From: Dysidea avara
Lineage: Eukaryota; Porifera; Demospongiae; Dictyoceratida; Dysideidae
Length of the DNA: 64,000 nucleotides
Assembly: GCF_963678975.1 (NCBI RefSeq)
Contig: NC_089279.1
Coordinates: 30,964,660 to 31,028,659, forward strand
Direction: 5' to 3'
Part shown: positions 11,354-24,189 of the stretch, piece by piece
Layout of the letters: every line of letters begins with the position of its first letter
How positions within the stretch are numbered: the first letter of the stretch is position 1
Position numbers and translations under genes: made by a program
Notes under the pieces: generated by a model
What the model was told of the DNA's origin: nothing
Database searches by the model: none
Seen by the model: the letters and a program-made list of their open reading frames with translations, nothing else

Positions 11354-12211
11354 TAGGGGTGCGGCGATTATGCTGGCATAATTCCGGGAATAATAGGTAT
11401 TTGTGGGAATCAGGAATTATGCTAGCATTCTGAGGTGAATATAAAGCTTTAACAGTAGGAAATATGCAAATTGCACAATTCCGTTAAAAAAAATCGAGGT
11501 ACTCTAATAGAGCAGTCAGAAACTCTAATAGAACAGTCCAGGGGCGGCGGAACGGGTAGGAAGGGTAGGCAAATGCCTACCCAACTTTTAGTGGTAACTA
11601 TTGAGCCATGTTCCAAGTCCATAGAAAGCAGTCTGGTTGCTCTGATTTTTTAGGATCGCTTTTGGTTATTATCACTCGAGATACTCTAATAGACTAGTCA
11701 TCGATACCCTAATAGAGCAGTCAGTGACTATTCATTCCATTAGACTATATTAGCTATGCATTATTTTATAGATGTGAAATTGTCTCCAGATTCAATCGCA
11801 GAAAGCAATTTTTCAAAAAATTTCTGGAGCTGGCCTAAGCATGTTGCAAATGCTGGTTGTGATTGCACAACTATGATGCTGGTGATGGTCATAGAAGTAT
11901 GATCTTACAGTTGCCTACCCAACATGTAGACGCTTCCTCCGCCCCTGCAGTCACTGAATGTTTACTGTAACAAAGCAGTCATACTGAAACAAAATACTCT
12001 AATAAAACAACCAGCTAAAGAATGCAAGAATATTTGAAGCTTAAACATCAATGAAAATGGTCTGATACAGCAATTAACTGGCATTATTAGCCAATTATAG
12101 TGGCATAATTTTGGGAATAATGGGCAATTCTCAAAAGCATAATAGGTAATTTTTTGAGCACTGCTCAAAAGCATAATGCTCAATTTTTGGAGCATAATAG
12201 CCTCATGCCTA
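11354..12211. mobile_element. 445-bp hAT-like family, copy A (interrupted)
   Basis: Starts TAGGGGTGCGGCGATTATGC and ends GCATAATAGCCTCATGCCTA, imperfect terminal inverted repeats. Flanked by a perfect 8-bp duplication ATAAGGGG (11346-11353 and 12212-12219). It contains many GAGCATAATAGGT-like iterons near both ends and the paired motif ACTCTAATAGARCAGTC in the middle. A 409-bp element has inserted at 11539. Without it and its duplication the copy is 444 bp, equal to copies B and C. Confidence 0.9.
11539..11947. mobile_element. 409-bp hAT-like insertion nested in copy A
   Basis: Ends are CAGGGGCGGCGGAA and TTCCTCCGCCCCTG (inverted repeats with one mismatch). The flanking duplication is CAGTC (11534-11538 and 11948-11952). 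The uninterrupted paralogue at 38717-39164 reads AACAGTCACTGAAT across the same point, which proves the insertion and sets the duplication at 5 bp. No coding capacity. Confidence 0.9.
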
Positions 12212-12866
12212 ATAAGGGGCTAGTTGTGGCCAACAAGCTAGTTGTGAGTGACTTTAATTTTGGCTAGTTGCAAAATTACTATATGTCTGACTGGACTAAA
12301 ATAGCAAACTATATATACCACAGAATATAGTAAAGTGAAAAGCTACTTATTATTTATAATTATGTGCATGTGCATCTTAAATTTAAATCTCTCTACAGGT
12401 ATAGATTGAAAATGCCTCAAGATCCAATCTCGAGATAACAATTTCAAATATCTCAGTTGTGGTTCACTATTAATAATTGCATTATAAACCAACCTACAGT
12501 ATTTTTTTATATTTTTTTTTGCAGTCCACCTTAAAATCTCATAAAACAATACATATAGCTTTGTCTTTCTGCACATCACTTTCAAACTGACCTTGCACAG
12601 TTGTAACCTTGTAGCATTTTTTTTTAAATTGTCTACTTCGGGCGGCTCATTTTCTTAAAATTATAATCACTTCTAAATCTCAATCATCAGTTTCTTACAG
12701 ATTGCTTCCAGATACAATCTCATCTCCAGATACAATCTCATCACAGCTATTTTACTGGGGAGTATGCCACAGTCACCCCAAGCATAAGCTGGTGAGAACT
12801 TCTGTCAGCTTTCCCCCCAACTGGCACTCTGCCACTCAACTATTACTTGGATGATCATTATATAGC
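12212..12866. other. gene-free stretch
   Basis: AT-rich sequence with no recognisable gene or repeat, apart from a short repeated AGATACAATCTCATC at about 12713-12742. Confidence 0.4.
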
Positions 12867-14298
12867 CAGTGGCATAGCTACCATTGAGGCAACCGAGGCA
12901 GTTGCCTCGGTAAAAATTGCTCAACAATTCAGGCTGAGCAGCCTGAGTTTTCAGTGGCACCCCTAATTTTCTACTCAAACGTTTACTACTACTGAGACAG
13001 CATCACAGCTCGACTAGGGACCCGCCGATTATGCTGGCATAATTATGAGCATAATAGGTGTCTGAAAGCATTGAGCATAATGCTAGCATAATAGGTAGAA
13101 TATTTGTGTAATAGTATGAATTCTTGCTTATCAAAATAGCTATCACAAAAAGATCGATATACTCTAATAGAACAGTCAGTAACTCTAATAGAACAATCAT
13201 ATAACTGACTGTTCTATTAGAGTATATCTATCTTTTCTGTGATATACATTTTGACAAGTAAGTTTGTGCTTCAGCCACTTATTGTTTATCCATAAGTTGG
13301 AAATTATTACTAGAGCATGGGAACTGAAGCATAAATAATTGGGCATAATTTGAGCATAATGGGTAAGTATTGAGCATATATTTAAGCATAATAGGTAAGT
13401 TTTTGAGCAGTGCAGCATAGCATAATAGGTAAAATTATGAGCATAATCGGCGGGTCCCTAAGCTCGACTGTACCACACACAATAGAATCTATATGGCTGC
13501 AATACTAAGCAGGGTCAGAGCCCACGGTGACAAATCCGGAATTGGTTGGACCACTTTTCAGCTACTTGAATTTGTATCAAAAAGGTCGAGATACTCTAAT
13601 AGAACAGTCATTGTAATGTACTCTAATAGAACATTCAGTACAGATTATAGCCACTGTTCTCATTACACTGCTTGGTTTAAGTCATTTACATTTAGCTATG
13701 TTAATTGTCTTTAAATTACTTTTAAAAAGTTCCAATGGGTCAACTGCATGGCATTGCACTGAGCTACTGAATTGATCACATCATGCATTAGCAGTTACAA
13801 TCAAAAAATAGCTTCCACATACCATTTCAAAGCATATATTTTCTAAATTTTCCTTGAGGGAGCATGCCCTCATGCTCCTAGCTTGACATGCAGCTGAATA
13901 TCACATGAAATTATCAAAGAGATAATCTCCGACTTAAATATCACATCAGATCAATAAAAGTATAGTGTGCTTGACTATGACCTCCGTTGCAGTCCACGGA
14001 TGGCTTGACCTCTAAAAATGGCTTGACCTCTAAAAATATCTCTGGAGTAAGTCAGCTTTGTGTACTGAGTGAAATTAAACTAGTCTAATTATTAAAGCAT
14101 GGTATACTGTAGCATTAACTAAGCTGGAGCATTACTTATGACATGTAGAAAAATGCTCAGTCTTCTGAAACAGTTTCTTCCATACAACCAGTTAACCAAG
14201 TTTGAAAGTTTTTGTGAATCAGTTGAGTCAGACCCTCCCAATTAGGTCAATGTATAAAAACTTTGCCTCGGTAAAAAAGTTTCCTGGCTACGCCACTG
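12867..14298. mobile_element. hAT-like element, CAGTGGC ends, hosting copy B
   Basis: Starts CAGTGGCATAGCTACC and ends GGCTACGCCACTG, inverted repeats with a few differences. A TTGCCTCGGTAAAAA segment recurs near both ends in direct orientation. The flanks share ATAGC (12862-12866 and 14299-14303), a 5-bp duplication. A second transposon (13015-13460) lies inside, and two motif copies (about 13591-13610 and 13619-13637) follow it. No transposase seen. Confidence 0.75.
13015..13460. mobile_element. 445-bp hAT-like family, copy B
   Basis: The inverted ends share TAGGGACCCGCCGATTATGC exactly. The flanks are a perfect 8-bp duplication AGCTCGAC (13007-13014 and 13461-13468). The middle holds three motif copies, two direct and one inverted (about 13159-13224), which together form a hairpin. 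Many GAGCATAATAGGT iterons occur. Perfect ends and duplication suggest one of the younger copies. Confidence 0.95.
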
Positions 14299-16353
14299 AT
14301 AGCTAGGGCAAAACTATGCACTTCAAAGAAAAATGTAAAATTGTTCACTTGCAAACAATGTGTAATAATACTCTATTCCACCCACCTCACCTTCCACTCT
14401 CCCCAGTCCCAGAAGTTTTAGCCCCTGTTGTTAGCGGATACAAACCTTGCAAATTTCTAAGCCACATATCATTTAGCCAAGTGTTCCAAAATATAATATG
14501 GTCCCCATACTCATATTATTATGGGGTTCAGCTTCTCCAGCAGTTGTAGCTAGCTATAGGTATGTATGCTTGAAAATATGTGAATAATAAAGAAAGTGCA
14601 AATAAGCATTATTGTGACAATCAGAAAAAGTTACAATATAGAGGTACGTACAGATGCTTTAACACTATTACAGTTGATAATGGTCTCTGCAACACATACA
14701 TGCTATGATCAAGTACACTATTATAGTGACTATTATGCATTACAAGTTAGGTCCAAAGTGGTAAAAGATCCGTGCCTTGTTCCCACAATCCTAATTCAAA
14801 ATCATAAATGTTTTTACTTAAAATGTAGTGACCAGCTGTAAATAATTTTCGTTTGCAGAACATTTTCTTCAAAGTGACATTAAACGTTTCCTCTTCCAAA
14901 CAATGTATAGTTTTAGCACTCAAATATAATGCTATCAGATTTGGAGAGTTGATGTTATACCTTCAGCTGTCAACGATAGTATGCTCATAACTAAATGTAC
15001 CAGTCCACCATGAGCTGAAACTGAGGTCATAAATTCATCGAGAACAACATAGTGTAATGCATGAATGTATGTATAACTGTTATAGATTGTGGTTATGAAC
15101 TACAGAAAAAGTGGTTCTACCTTGCTTTGGGATGAGGTAAGTTACATGTAATTAAAAACCAGTAACTTCTTGCAACCTGTCATGGAGATGCTGGTAAAAT
15201 ATGTGACCAGATTTTACAAAACCGATCCAAATCACACATCAGGCAAAATCAAATTAACACCACCAGTGGATAGCTACACTATCGTACTAGTAGTTTTGAC
15301 ACTCAGTACCACTCAAACTACTCAAGGCTGGTTTCAACAGATGTCTTTTCTGGGGGTGTGTAGAGCTCGAATGGTGGTTTTAGGCCTTGTGAAGGACCTG
15401 GCTTGGCAAGAATCAGTGGTTTGCTGGTGGACAGCCTAACAATGTTGGTCAGATGTTTTTTCTATGGATTTTGCTACATATCAACCACTCAGGAGCCAGC
15501 ACGGCCCTGTAATCTAGTCTCTGGGCTCCAATCGTGGTCTGCCTCCATTTTGAGGTCTAACCCTTGCCCCCCCCCACCACTTTCCACCCCACCACCCTCC
15601 ACCCCGCCGCTCTCCCACCCCATCACCCTCCACCCCGCCACCCTCCACCCCATCACCCTCAACCGCCCACCCCGTCACCCTCCACCCCCCACCCCTCCAC
15701 TCCGCCACCCCCCAGCCCTCCACCCCACACCCCTTTGTGAGCACTCATGATACTACTACTTCACTCGTCCAACAGCCCAGATTTTCTATCTTATTTGGCG
15801 GGAAACTCTACAAGCAGCTACAAGTACTGGAAGTTGTCTGAAAGGTAACAGATTGATGCATCTTTAATGTAAATTTCATACGCGTGCTTGCTATACTTAT
15901 GCTGGCTTGAATTCTTTAAAACCGTTCATCTCGAAACTTCTAATGTGCGATTTGGATCTTTTTTCCAAAGTCCAGTCACATATTTAAATTTGACCATTCA
16001 GCACACCATTATATATTGAACTAACACTCATGATGTGATTAATAGATTTTTTCTTGATCTTCATAGCTACTGTATATGTGATCAGGCCTGCAAAAACAGG
16101 GCAAATGGGCATATAAAATTTGCCTACTTTTTGAAACTTATGTCGTCACACTACAGCCATTTCAACACTTATTAAATGCTTAGTAATACAGGTTATGGAA
16201 TCCAGATATTTTATCCTAACATCAAGTTATAACCTGCTATGTGACACGATGTAGTTTGTGCCCACATGTCCTATTTCCGCATGTATGGTCACATACTGTA
16301 TGCTGAGTTGACCAAGGTAGCATGCCATTTTCATGTTTATAACTATCCTACAG
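14299..16353. other. stretch upstream of the GPCR exons
   Basis: This is where earlier GPCR exons (GPS, first four membrane spans) would be expected, but none could be recognised. A C-rich minisatellite (15565-15735) is the only clear structure. Confidence 0.4.
15565..15735. repeat. C-rich minisatellite (CCACCCCNCCACCCT-like)
   Basis: Irregular units such as CACCCTCCACCCCGCC and CATCACCCTCCACC. The minus strand is a run of short G tracts with G-quadruplex potential. Open frames on both strands here are low-complexity by-products. Confidence 0.9.
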
Positions 16354-18703
16354 GAACACCGCTTCCTGTTGTAGCCATTGCTGTTGGTATAGCTCATGAT
16401 CAGTATGGCACTAATGACTAGTGAGTTGACCCTGTTAACTGATGTGTATTGTCATGTGCTATGTAGAGCACAATGTTGCTTATACACTAGTCTAGCTGTA
16501 GTAGAACACATGTACTTTGATTGCTTTGTAGCTGTTGGATATCTATTGGAAAAGGAGCTATCTGGGCTTTTGTAGCTCCAATGTTGGTGATCATATTGGT
16601 AAGCAAATTAGCAATGTTTCTTTGAGTTTACCATTGTCTTTGTTAGGTTAATGTGGTATTTTTGTGCCTGGCAATAAGGACTGTGTATAAAAACAAGGCA
16701 AATACTCTTTCTGCAGAAGCCACAACAAATGTTGAAGTTGTGAAGTAAGCACATTCCTAAAACATAAAAGACAATAATATTACGTATGTTACTTTTCAGA
16801 ACTGTACTAAGGGCTACACTAGTACTACTACTGCTACTTGGCATAACTTGGGTATTTGGTATTCTGGCAGTCAATGAGGAATCTATTGTGTTTCACCGTA
16901 CTGAATTCTTTACAGGTATGTTTGCATAGGCATTACAAGTTTAATGTTATTTTTTCCTTCCATAGGGCATATTTATATTTGTACTCCATGTGCTAAGGAA
17001 TGGAAAAGCAAGTTATTTAAATTACAATAGTACTGCTAAAGTCACCTCATTTTTGTTTACAGATTAAAGACAAAATAAAGTCTTACTTTGAAAAAAGATC
17101 TAAGTACACCATAAGCTCGGTATGTTGACATGAAATGTAGCAAACTAAGAAGTACATGCGGTATTAATACAATGTGGGTATAGAAAAAATGTGATGTTCA
17201 TGTATGCATAGTTCCATGCTCCCTTCTCCGGATTCCAGAGTTATAGTTGACTGACAGGTGGGGCAGGGCCATACACCAAAATTTAATTTGATATGGACAG
17301 CCAGTGTTTACTTATTTCTTTTGTTGTGATATAGCTACAGTGGAATGGAATCAGTACAATGAATCTGGTCCCAATTATATTAGTGTACATGTTTTTATGC
17401 CATCATGAAATCATGACACCATTCTGTTACGGACATGTCAATCTGTCCAAAATATAAGGGTGCAACTGCATTTATAAGGCTAGAATTTGTGCTACAATGA
17501 CTGATTTGTACTTCATTGCAGACTGCCACTAGTACTACCACTAGAGATGGAACATTAAAATCTAAAAAAGGTATATATAGTTATGCAAGTGCACCATTTC
17601 AATATATCAACATGAAGACTTTTATATAACATTTGCATTGTCATTTTTATGTTTGTCAAATGATAACGCATATTTTCTTTAATTCATTAGCTTCTTCTAT
17701 GAAAGCCAAGGCCAGTACAGATGTGGAGCTTGGTTCGATTAGTAAGCATTCTCTAGATGATAGCAAAGTGGAATCAATTGTCTGTACCAACCCCCTTGCT
17801 AATGTTGCTGGTACGTATACGTAGTAGATTGTTCACATGTTAAAGATCACGTACATTGAGCTGTGCTTCATAAAGTGGTGGCCGATCAGAGGTATAAGCA
17901 TTTAAAATGCAAAGTACATCCAACCAAATTGATTCATTAGTTACATCTTTTTACATTATATTGAATGGCTGCCCTGCATATTAAGGGCCAGAGCTTTGCA
18001 ATAAGAAGCAGTTTGTTATCCTTTTATTAAGCTTATTAAAGGAGCACCCTTAAAGTAAGTAGATTAACAGAGCCACCTAGTTCATGCTTTTGCATGAAAC
18101 TTTGGTAGAATGAAAAAATCTATGGTCTAGAACAGTAGCTCTGAAGTTTATACCACTTTTTGCAGCAGGTTATTTTGTATACAAGTGATGAAAGAGACAT
18201 CTTTTATTGTTTTAGTAGTATGCACTGGGCATCATGTGCAGTCAATGATGGTCCTTTTGCAACTCTTGAAATCTGCTAGCATCAATACTTAAAATTAATG
18301 GTGTTCACTGCACCCTGTATAAGAATGCATTCCAAGTATAGAGAATGTCCGTAACACATTCATAATTACATTTAAGTGATGCAGAGAGAATTTTCATGTG
18401 TTCCTATAATATAGGCCATGTAGGATTGCCCACAGCTATATAAAGCAGCATGTGTATATTGTAAGAAATCGTGTATTTGGTTAGATGTGCTGGCAATGGA
18501 GCTTTAAAATTATGATCCATGTTTGAATTTACCATGTGATCATTACCTTAAGTATTTGATTTCTCTGAACACAGTACAATATAAAGAAATTTATATAAAT
18601 AGTATTAAATATATACAGTGATATCATTAATGGTAAACTAATTACTAGTGTATTCTTTATTATCTTAGAAGAAGAATATGAAAACAAAGACAGCTCCAAT
18701 TAA
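16354..18703 (+). CDS. adhesion-type GPCR, 3' exons (TM5 to C-tail)
   Basis: Nine exons were placed by splice signals and frame: 16354-16420, 16532-16598, 16647-16744, 16800-16915, 16966-17007, 17063-17119, 17522-17570, 17691-17810, 18669-18703. They encode GTPLPVVAIAVGI and YGTNDY (second extracellular loop), CWISIGKGAIWAFVAPMLV (TM5), FLCLAIRTVYKNK (cytoplasmic loop), TLVLLLLLGITWVFGILAV (TM6), GIFIFVLHVLRNGK (TM7), and a Ser/Thr-rich tail ending EEEYENKDSSN and TAA. The CW, GAIWAF and GITWVFG signatures are those of class B2 receptors. Two oddities: the 16915/16966 junction is out of frame by 1 nt, and the intron after 17007 seems to start with GC (AAA|GCAAGT). TM1-4 and the ectodomain are not seen upstream, so the gene is partial here or truncated. 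Ligand unknown. Confidence 0.8.
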
Positions 18704-19129
18704 ACTACATAAATAATTTTATAATTGTGTTTAGTTTATATATAATTAGCTGATAATTATATTGTTTATTTTTAATTTGAAGAATTCTGTGCACATGATA
18801 CAATTGTTTCATGGCATACTATGCTATACCTCTGTCTCTTATTGGTATACAAGCACATATTATAATGTGTTAGATACAGTAAAACAGTCACTGCGTCTTG
18901 ATTGTAAATGATCAATGTGTATGCATAATCTTCTGGAGAAGAAATTTCTCCCTGCAGATTGTAAGTTAGCAAGCATTGTTTTTACTAATTATTGTGCTGA
19001 ATTCTTATAATTGGAGACCTCTTCTTTACAAAGGCCACATTATGATTAAAGTACTTGGTAAAGGCAGAGCCTGTATACCAGAAGACCTTATAAAGGTCTA
19101 AGACGTTTATATTAACTTCACTAAGTATG

Positions 19130-19250
19130 TGAGAAAGAAGAAAAAATCCATGACTGGACCTGGGCGGCCTTGAACCTGCAGCCATCCAATTAATGCTCGA
19201 ACGCTTACAGGAGTCTGCCAGGCGGTCAGGACATTTTCTTACTATTTTCA
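19130..19250 (-). repeat. possible tRNA-derived SINE fragment
   Basis: On the minus strand, a B-box-like GGTTCAAGGCC lies about 45 bp downstream of an A-box-like TGGCAGACTCC. No cloverleaf can be folded with confidence and no second copy was found in the window. Confidence 0.25.
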
Positions 19251-22204
19251 ATTATAATAGTTGGTTCAGATGAACTTTCCTTTCTGTAACAGAAATTTTA
19301 AAACTGAACATATATATATACCATATAAAACATTTGGCCTTGGAGACTGGCGGTCCACCACTATACCCTTGAGGATCAAATCACCATGTCTTTTAAATTT
19401 ACTTATTACGCTTTGAATTACCAGCAAATCAACCTATTGTGCATTTTTAATGCTATTCCATTTCCTATTGCCACAACCACTGCTACAATTATTTTGTAAC
19501 TAAAATTTTGCCATTCATTAAATGCTCCATTACAATTGATAATCCAACCCCAGATTGAAACCTTTGTAAACATTACAACAGTTGTACTTTAATTCTTACC
19601 ATTTTTTAATAATTATTTCCAATGGTTCAAATGGGCAATTGTTACTTCTTTATTTTGTAAAGGAGAATCTTCCTACCATATATGCCTGCAATTCTTTCTG
19701 TTATACTTGCTCTAAGACTTGGATCTGTCTGTTTCCTTCCTACCTTATCAGAAATTATATTAGCACAAAACTCAATAGTAGAAGAAACTTCACATAACTT
19801 AGACCAATGGAAACAGATACACCAGAGACTGAGAATCTGGATAACATAGTGATTGCACTTACAATAAAATTATAGTATCCCTTTGCTAGTGAGAAGTCAA
19901 TGTAGATAAAGTACAGAAGTTCTGTTTTCTAGCTATTGTGGCTCTTTTGGTACTTGCCTAACCTGCACGGTGCTGAAGGATCAAGTTACTAATGGGTCTG
20001 GGAATTTTTCTGCATTAGGTTAATTTTAAGATCTTTAATTCTTGATCATGACTTCCCATATTGTACATTTTTATAACCTCCTTCCAGGCTGGTTCTTAGT
20101 GCATGGGATAACCCCCACAGCATTCCTTGACTTTGTAAAACAATGTAATGTGTAATACAGTTCCTCACCGTCAAGCTGTCATTCTATGCATACTACATTT
20201 AAGACAACAAAATAACACTTGGATTTAATCATGGCTGACACACGTACAAGTACTAAAAGTTGTAGTAGACGGGACATGTTTTTGGTTATCAGTATTAAAC
20301 ATACAGTAGTCTTGGGGTCACACAGTATATCAAATAGAATGGTAGAACTGTTAAGTAGGGTTCCCCCTAGAATGAATGGCATCCAGCAAAATCTACTATT
20401 AAAAATATAACATCATAGCAATACCATATGCAATACCATATGCAATGAAAATCACCTTTACGGAATAGTCCTAGTACATCTAACATCAAATCTAGAAACA
20501 AGAAAATACTTATAGAAGGCTGAATATTGAATTTAAAATAGACTAAACAAACAACAGATGCACTTGATAGCTAGTATATACCAGTTAACTAGAGATGCAC
20601 AAGGAGCTCGGTACACTATATAGCTAGCATGTTATACATGCTAAATTCCACAGCTCTACAGTTTAGTCTTAAGTGGGAGAGTATCTGCACTTCACAACTT
20701 AATCATGAGTGCTTTCATTATCTTTAGTACTTGGTTGCCAGTTACTGCAGCAGCTGATTGTGACCTCACTCACAAGAGTACCACCTGCCTGCTTTTAATA
20801 TACAATAGTCTACAGAGATTTACTATTATTTTGAGATACTGATAATGGAAAATTCATTATCTTTATCACAATAATGACATAGGTATCATGATAATCACGC
20901 TATCGTTATTATCGCACAGCCCTATATATTATACTGGTGGTGTTAGTTTGATTTTGTGTGGTGTGTGATTTGGGCCTTCGGCTGGTCACCTACAGTGTAT
21001 ACATGCTAACGACTTTAAAAGACACTGTATAAAAGTATAAATTGGCTGGTATCAACAGAACTATTGCCTTACTGTTATAGGGCTGGTACCATGGTTTTAT
21101 ACCGGTCCCCCACTACCAAACAGTATGTATATGATTATACCATACTTCAAAGTGTTATTGTGTTTCACCATTGCTGTACATTTAAGCTTTTTAACTAGAC
21201 GATTAGGTACACATGTACAGCCACTTTCATAACCTAAATTACTCAACACAATCAAAGAAATAATTATCATCTAAAGTGAACATGCAATGTACCTAAATAT
21301 GTATAATCAAACTGTATGAGTTCATGATGACTACAACTGTGTGCAGCTACATTCTAAAGTGTCCAGGTCGATTAAATCCAGAGTGTTTATTTATTTATCA
21401 TCATCATCATCATAATCATCCCCACCATGTCCTCCTTCTGTATAAAGTACACCAACATACACAATGTGTGATCAGATCTGCAGAAGGGGTCTTAAAAGCC
21501 TTTCTAAATTCGACTTATCAATCAGTTATCATATTTCCTCGTGGTTTTAACCAATCACATTATAACTACAACAAACAGCAGTGGTATGTTGGGGGTAAAT
21601 GATGTGACCAAATTTCAAGGTGGTACCATATTCACATGCCAAGTTACAAGTTACCAATTGGGAAGACTACAAGATCCCTTATTTGAGATCCAGTCACATA
21701 AACAGCAAGAAATTGCATGGCATATAACACTAAAATGATCATACATTGTAACAAACATAGAAGTGCTTAAGCATTCACCAAAAAATTAGTATTCCTTGCC
21801 TTATGGTAAACATATAACAATGCTATTATACATGTAACACAAATTTAATCATCCCATTAAGGCGTTATTATAGCTAAAATAGTTAACACCAACAATGACT
21901 TCTTGGATGTCTGCATGACAATACAAGATTAAGTGAGACCTGTAAAAAAAACAAGCAGGTGCTGAATTAAACATTATATTCAAGGCTGAATTTGGTGTAC
22001 CAGAAGTAATGGAAACATCTGGTGGGTTAGCCTGTAAGTACAGTATGTAAATATGAACATGAGGAGACCTGTCAAGCAAGTGGCCACCAAACATACAGAA
22101 TGTATGGCATGGTCCCAGTTAGACACCTCTACACAGGTCCCTAACCAGAATAAAAGCCCTACATACTTTGCAAATATCAAAGCATATACAAATACCATGT
22201 CTGA

Positions 22205-22885
22205 TGTAGGTTTGAGCCAATTATGCTATTGTTTTTATTATATATTTCTTGACTAATCTTATTCACACTTTGCAGAAATAAGCAGTCACTTACTCTAATA
22301 CAACAGTAAGGAAAGGCTGATATACTCTAATAAAACAGCCAACTCTAGAGCATAATCTTGATTTTAAGAACAAAATAGGCTGGATTTTTTAGCACTGCTC
22401 AAAAGCATAATAGGTTATTTTCAAAGCATCACACATTTACTTGATATGAAATGTGGTATTCAGGTGTAGTGAGTTCATGTTTTGCCATATTTTGACATGT
22501 ACATTGCACATTTTAATTAAAAATCTTGAAAATCATCAAATTATGCTGGCATAATGCTTGATGCTTTTGGCAGCCTATGAAATTATGACAGCATAATTGG
22601 CACAGACATAGTCCGGTGTGCATAAATAATCTCTGTGTGTGCACAATGCATGTCAAAAATTGGCACACTTGTATTGGAACAGTTAACATGTTGTTTAGTA
22701 TATTATATGGATTTTCACAGTTACTCAGAACATCACAAGTCAATAGTTGTTGTATCCAAATTTGTAAAGGGTACCACGTATAAGTTCAGCATCATTATAA
22801 GCATGATGTCTGATTTTTTTATGTTGACTCACACAGCATAATGTGTAATATTGTTAATTAAAACATAATAGGCTGGTGCCTGAAT
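22205..22885. mobile_element. degenerate 445-bp hAT-family remains
   Basis: Pieces of the family lie in scrambled order. At 22260-22430 the text runs parallel to 46970-47125 (shared TTCACACTTTGCAGAAATAA, motif pair, GAGCATAATCTTGATTTT). At 22537-22602 a piece matches the inverse of 46750-46825. At 22862-22880 there is a terminal-like CATAATAGGCTGGTGCCT. No target duplication can be assigned. Confidence 0.65.
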
Positions 22886-23391
22886 GTAGCCTAATTCAGT
22901 GACAGATCTAGAAATTTTCAGAGAGGGTTTCAGGTTCAGGAAGTTTTCAATAACTGTGATCTGAGACTGTGGCCTATAGCTAGCCACATAGATCTATGGC
23001 TTAAACTAGCTTGAACTAGCTAGCAATGAATCAGTAAAAAGTTGAATCTGACCAATCCAGGAGTTTGAAGCAAAACAGGACATGTACTCATTAAAACAAT
23101 AATTGTTTTTAGAGGTGCTTAACATGCTTAAACACCGTAATCATTCTCAGTGATGTCAAAGGTAAAAGTATGAAGTTTAGCCAGTAGAAAAATCCCAATA
23201 ATAATGCACTATGTATAACTCTTGGTCAAGTTATCGCTCACATGATCCATAATATATTTGGGGTGTGCGCATTTTTTCAAAGGGGGTTTTAGCTGAAACC
23301 ATTGCATCCCCCCTGTTTCTGCCACTGTAATTATTACGTGCAATGAGTTAATTTGCAATCATAAAACAAATAGTGTAGCAACATGCCATAC

Positions 23392-23583
23392 CTTGATATT
23401 CAGTGTTCCCAATCCACTTTAACTGACCACGAATAACAACACATTTCCTCCTTTTACTACCTCTTCTCTGATAACCATCATCACATTTTATGGTACAAGT
23501 ATCTCCTTTTGTAGCTACTCCATCATCTCCCAGTGTACAATAAATTGCTCCATTGTCAGGAGCAGTAAGTGGTGGACATGTTC
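23392..23583 (-). CDS. sushi/CCP module exon (most 3' of the three)
   Basis: A 192-nt exon bounded by AG|GAACATG and CAAG|GTATGG, frame phase 1 at both ends. It encodes TCPPLTAPDNGAIYC, then GDTCTIKCDDGYQRRGS and KRRKC. Sushi modules are extracellular ligand-binding folds found in complement and adhesion proteins. This one has five of the six cysteines of its neighbours; the expected last cysteine (near NTEYQ) is absent. It is probably an exon of the same gene as the exons at 23841, 24656, 34547 and 34912. A 3' continuation at lower coordinates was not found. Confidence 0.75.
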
Positions 23584-23840
23584 CTAATGACCACAGACAT
23601 TTTAACAATTACATGTAATCTGCACATACAGAATATCTAAACAATGACAAAAATGGTTGCAATCATTCTAACTACAGTATATATGCTTTATATTTTATAC
23701 AGGGTGCATGTAAAGCTAATGACTTAATCATTTTATACTTATGTAGCTATAGCTCTGAAATTGTTATAGTAATGCAAGCATATATGCATGTACAGGATAC
23801 TTTCACACTTGTACAGTAGGATATTATAAGTAGTTCATAC

Positions 23841-24128
23841 TTTCACAAGTAGTATGATCACCACTCCAGTTCCCATCACCTTCACATGTCCTACTTTCAC
23901 TACCACTAATCACATAACCATCATCACATGCGAATGTACAAACATCTCCTATACTAGAATCAGCTATATATTCAGGATCATCAGGTTGATTAAAAAAGTA
24001 TTGTATGAATCTTTTATTAACTGGTGGGATAGGTTCAGGTACAGGAGTGGGTTCAGGACTAGGCATAGGTACTCCAGGTGAACACTCTATCATTCCATTA
24101 TCAGGAGCAGACAGCATTGGACATGTTA
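23841..24128 (-). CDS. sushi/CCP module exon with Pro-rich insert
   Basis: A 288-nt phase-1 exon with acceptor ATAG|TAACATG and donor GAAA|GTATGA. It encodes TCPMLSAPDNGMIEC, then an insert of alternating Pro/Glu (PSPEPTPVPEPIPP) and an acidic linker, then GDVCTFACDDGYVISGSESRTC, GNWSGDHTTC. Six cysteines and the conserved tryptophan are present. The insert lies in the first loop, where 34547-34837 carries a similar one, so these two modules are close paralogues. Extracellular; partner unknown. Confidence 0.8.
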
Positions 24129-24189
24129 CTATGAAAGAAGAAAATGAAAAAAATGATTTTAAAACTATAAACCTTACATTTTGTATAGG

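Larger units (their letters stand above)
18704..23391. other. long gene-free stretch between GPCR and sushi exons
   Basis: No supported exon on either strand. It holds a possible SINE (19130-19250), a fragment near 20870-20925 resembling the GCGATA-type hAT at 51101, degenerate remains of the 445-bp hAT family (22205-22885), and a piece near 22130-22190 that recurs at 24475-24540. Confidence 0.45.

Noticed and set aside
13003-13418. Two minus-strand frames of 65 and 73 residues
   Set aside because: They lie wholly inside the non-autonomous hAT-like element at 13015-13460 and show no protein features.
15403-15750. Proline/histidine-rich frame
   Set aside because: It runs through a C-rich minisatellite; no homology features and an equally long G-rich frame on the other strand.
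19130-19250. A tRNA gene
   Set aside because: Only B-box-like and A-box-like matches are present; acceptor and anticodon stems do not pair. Kept only as a weak SINE candidate.
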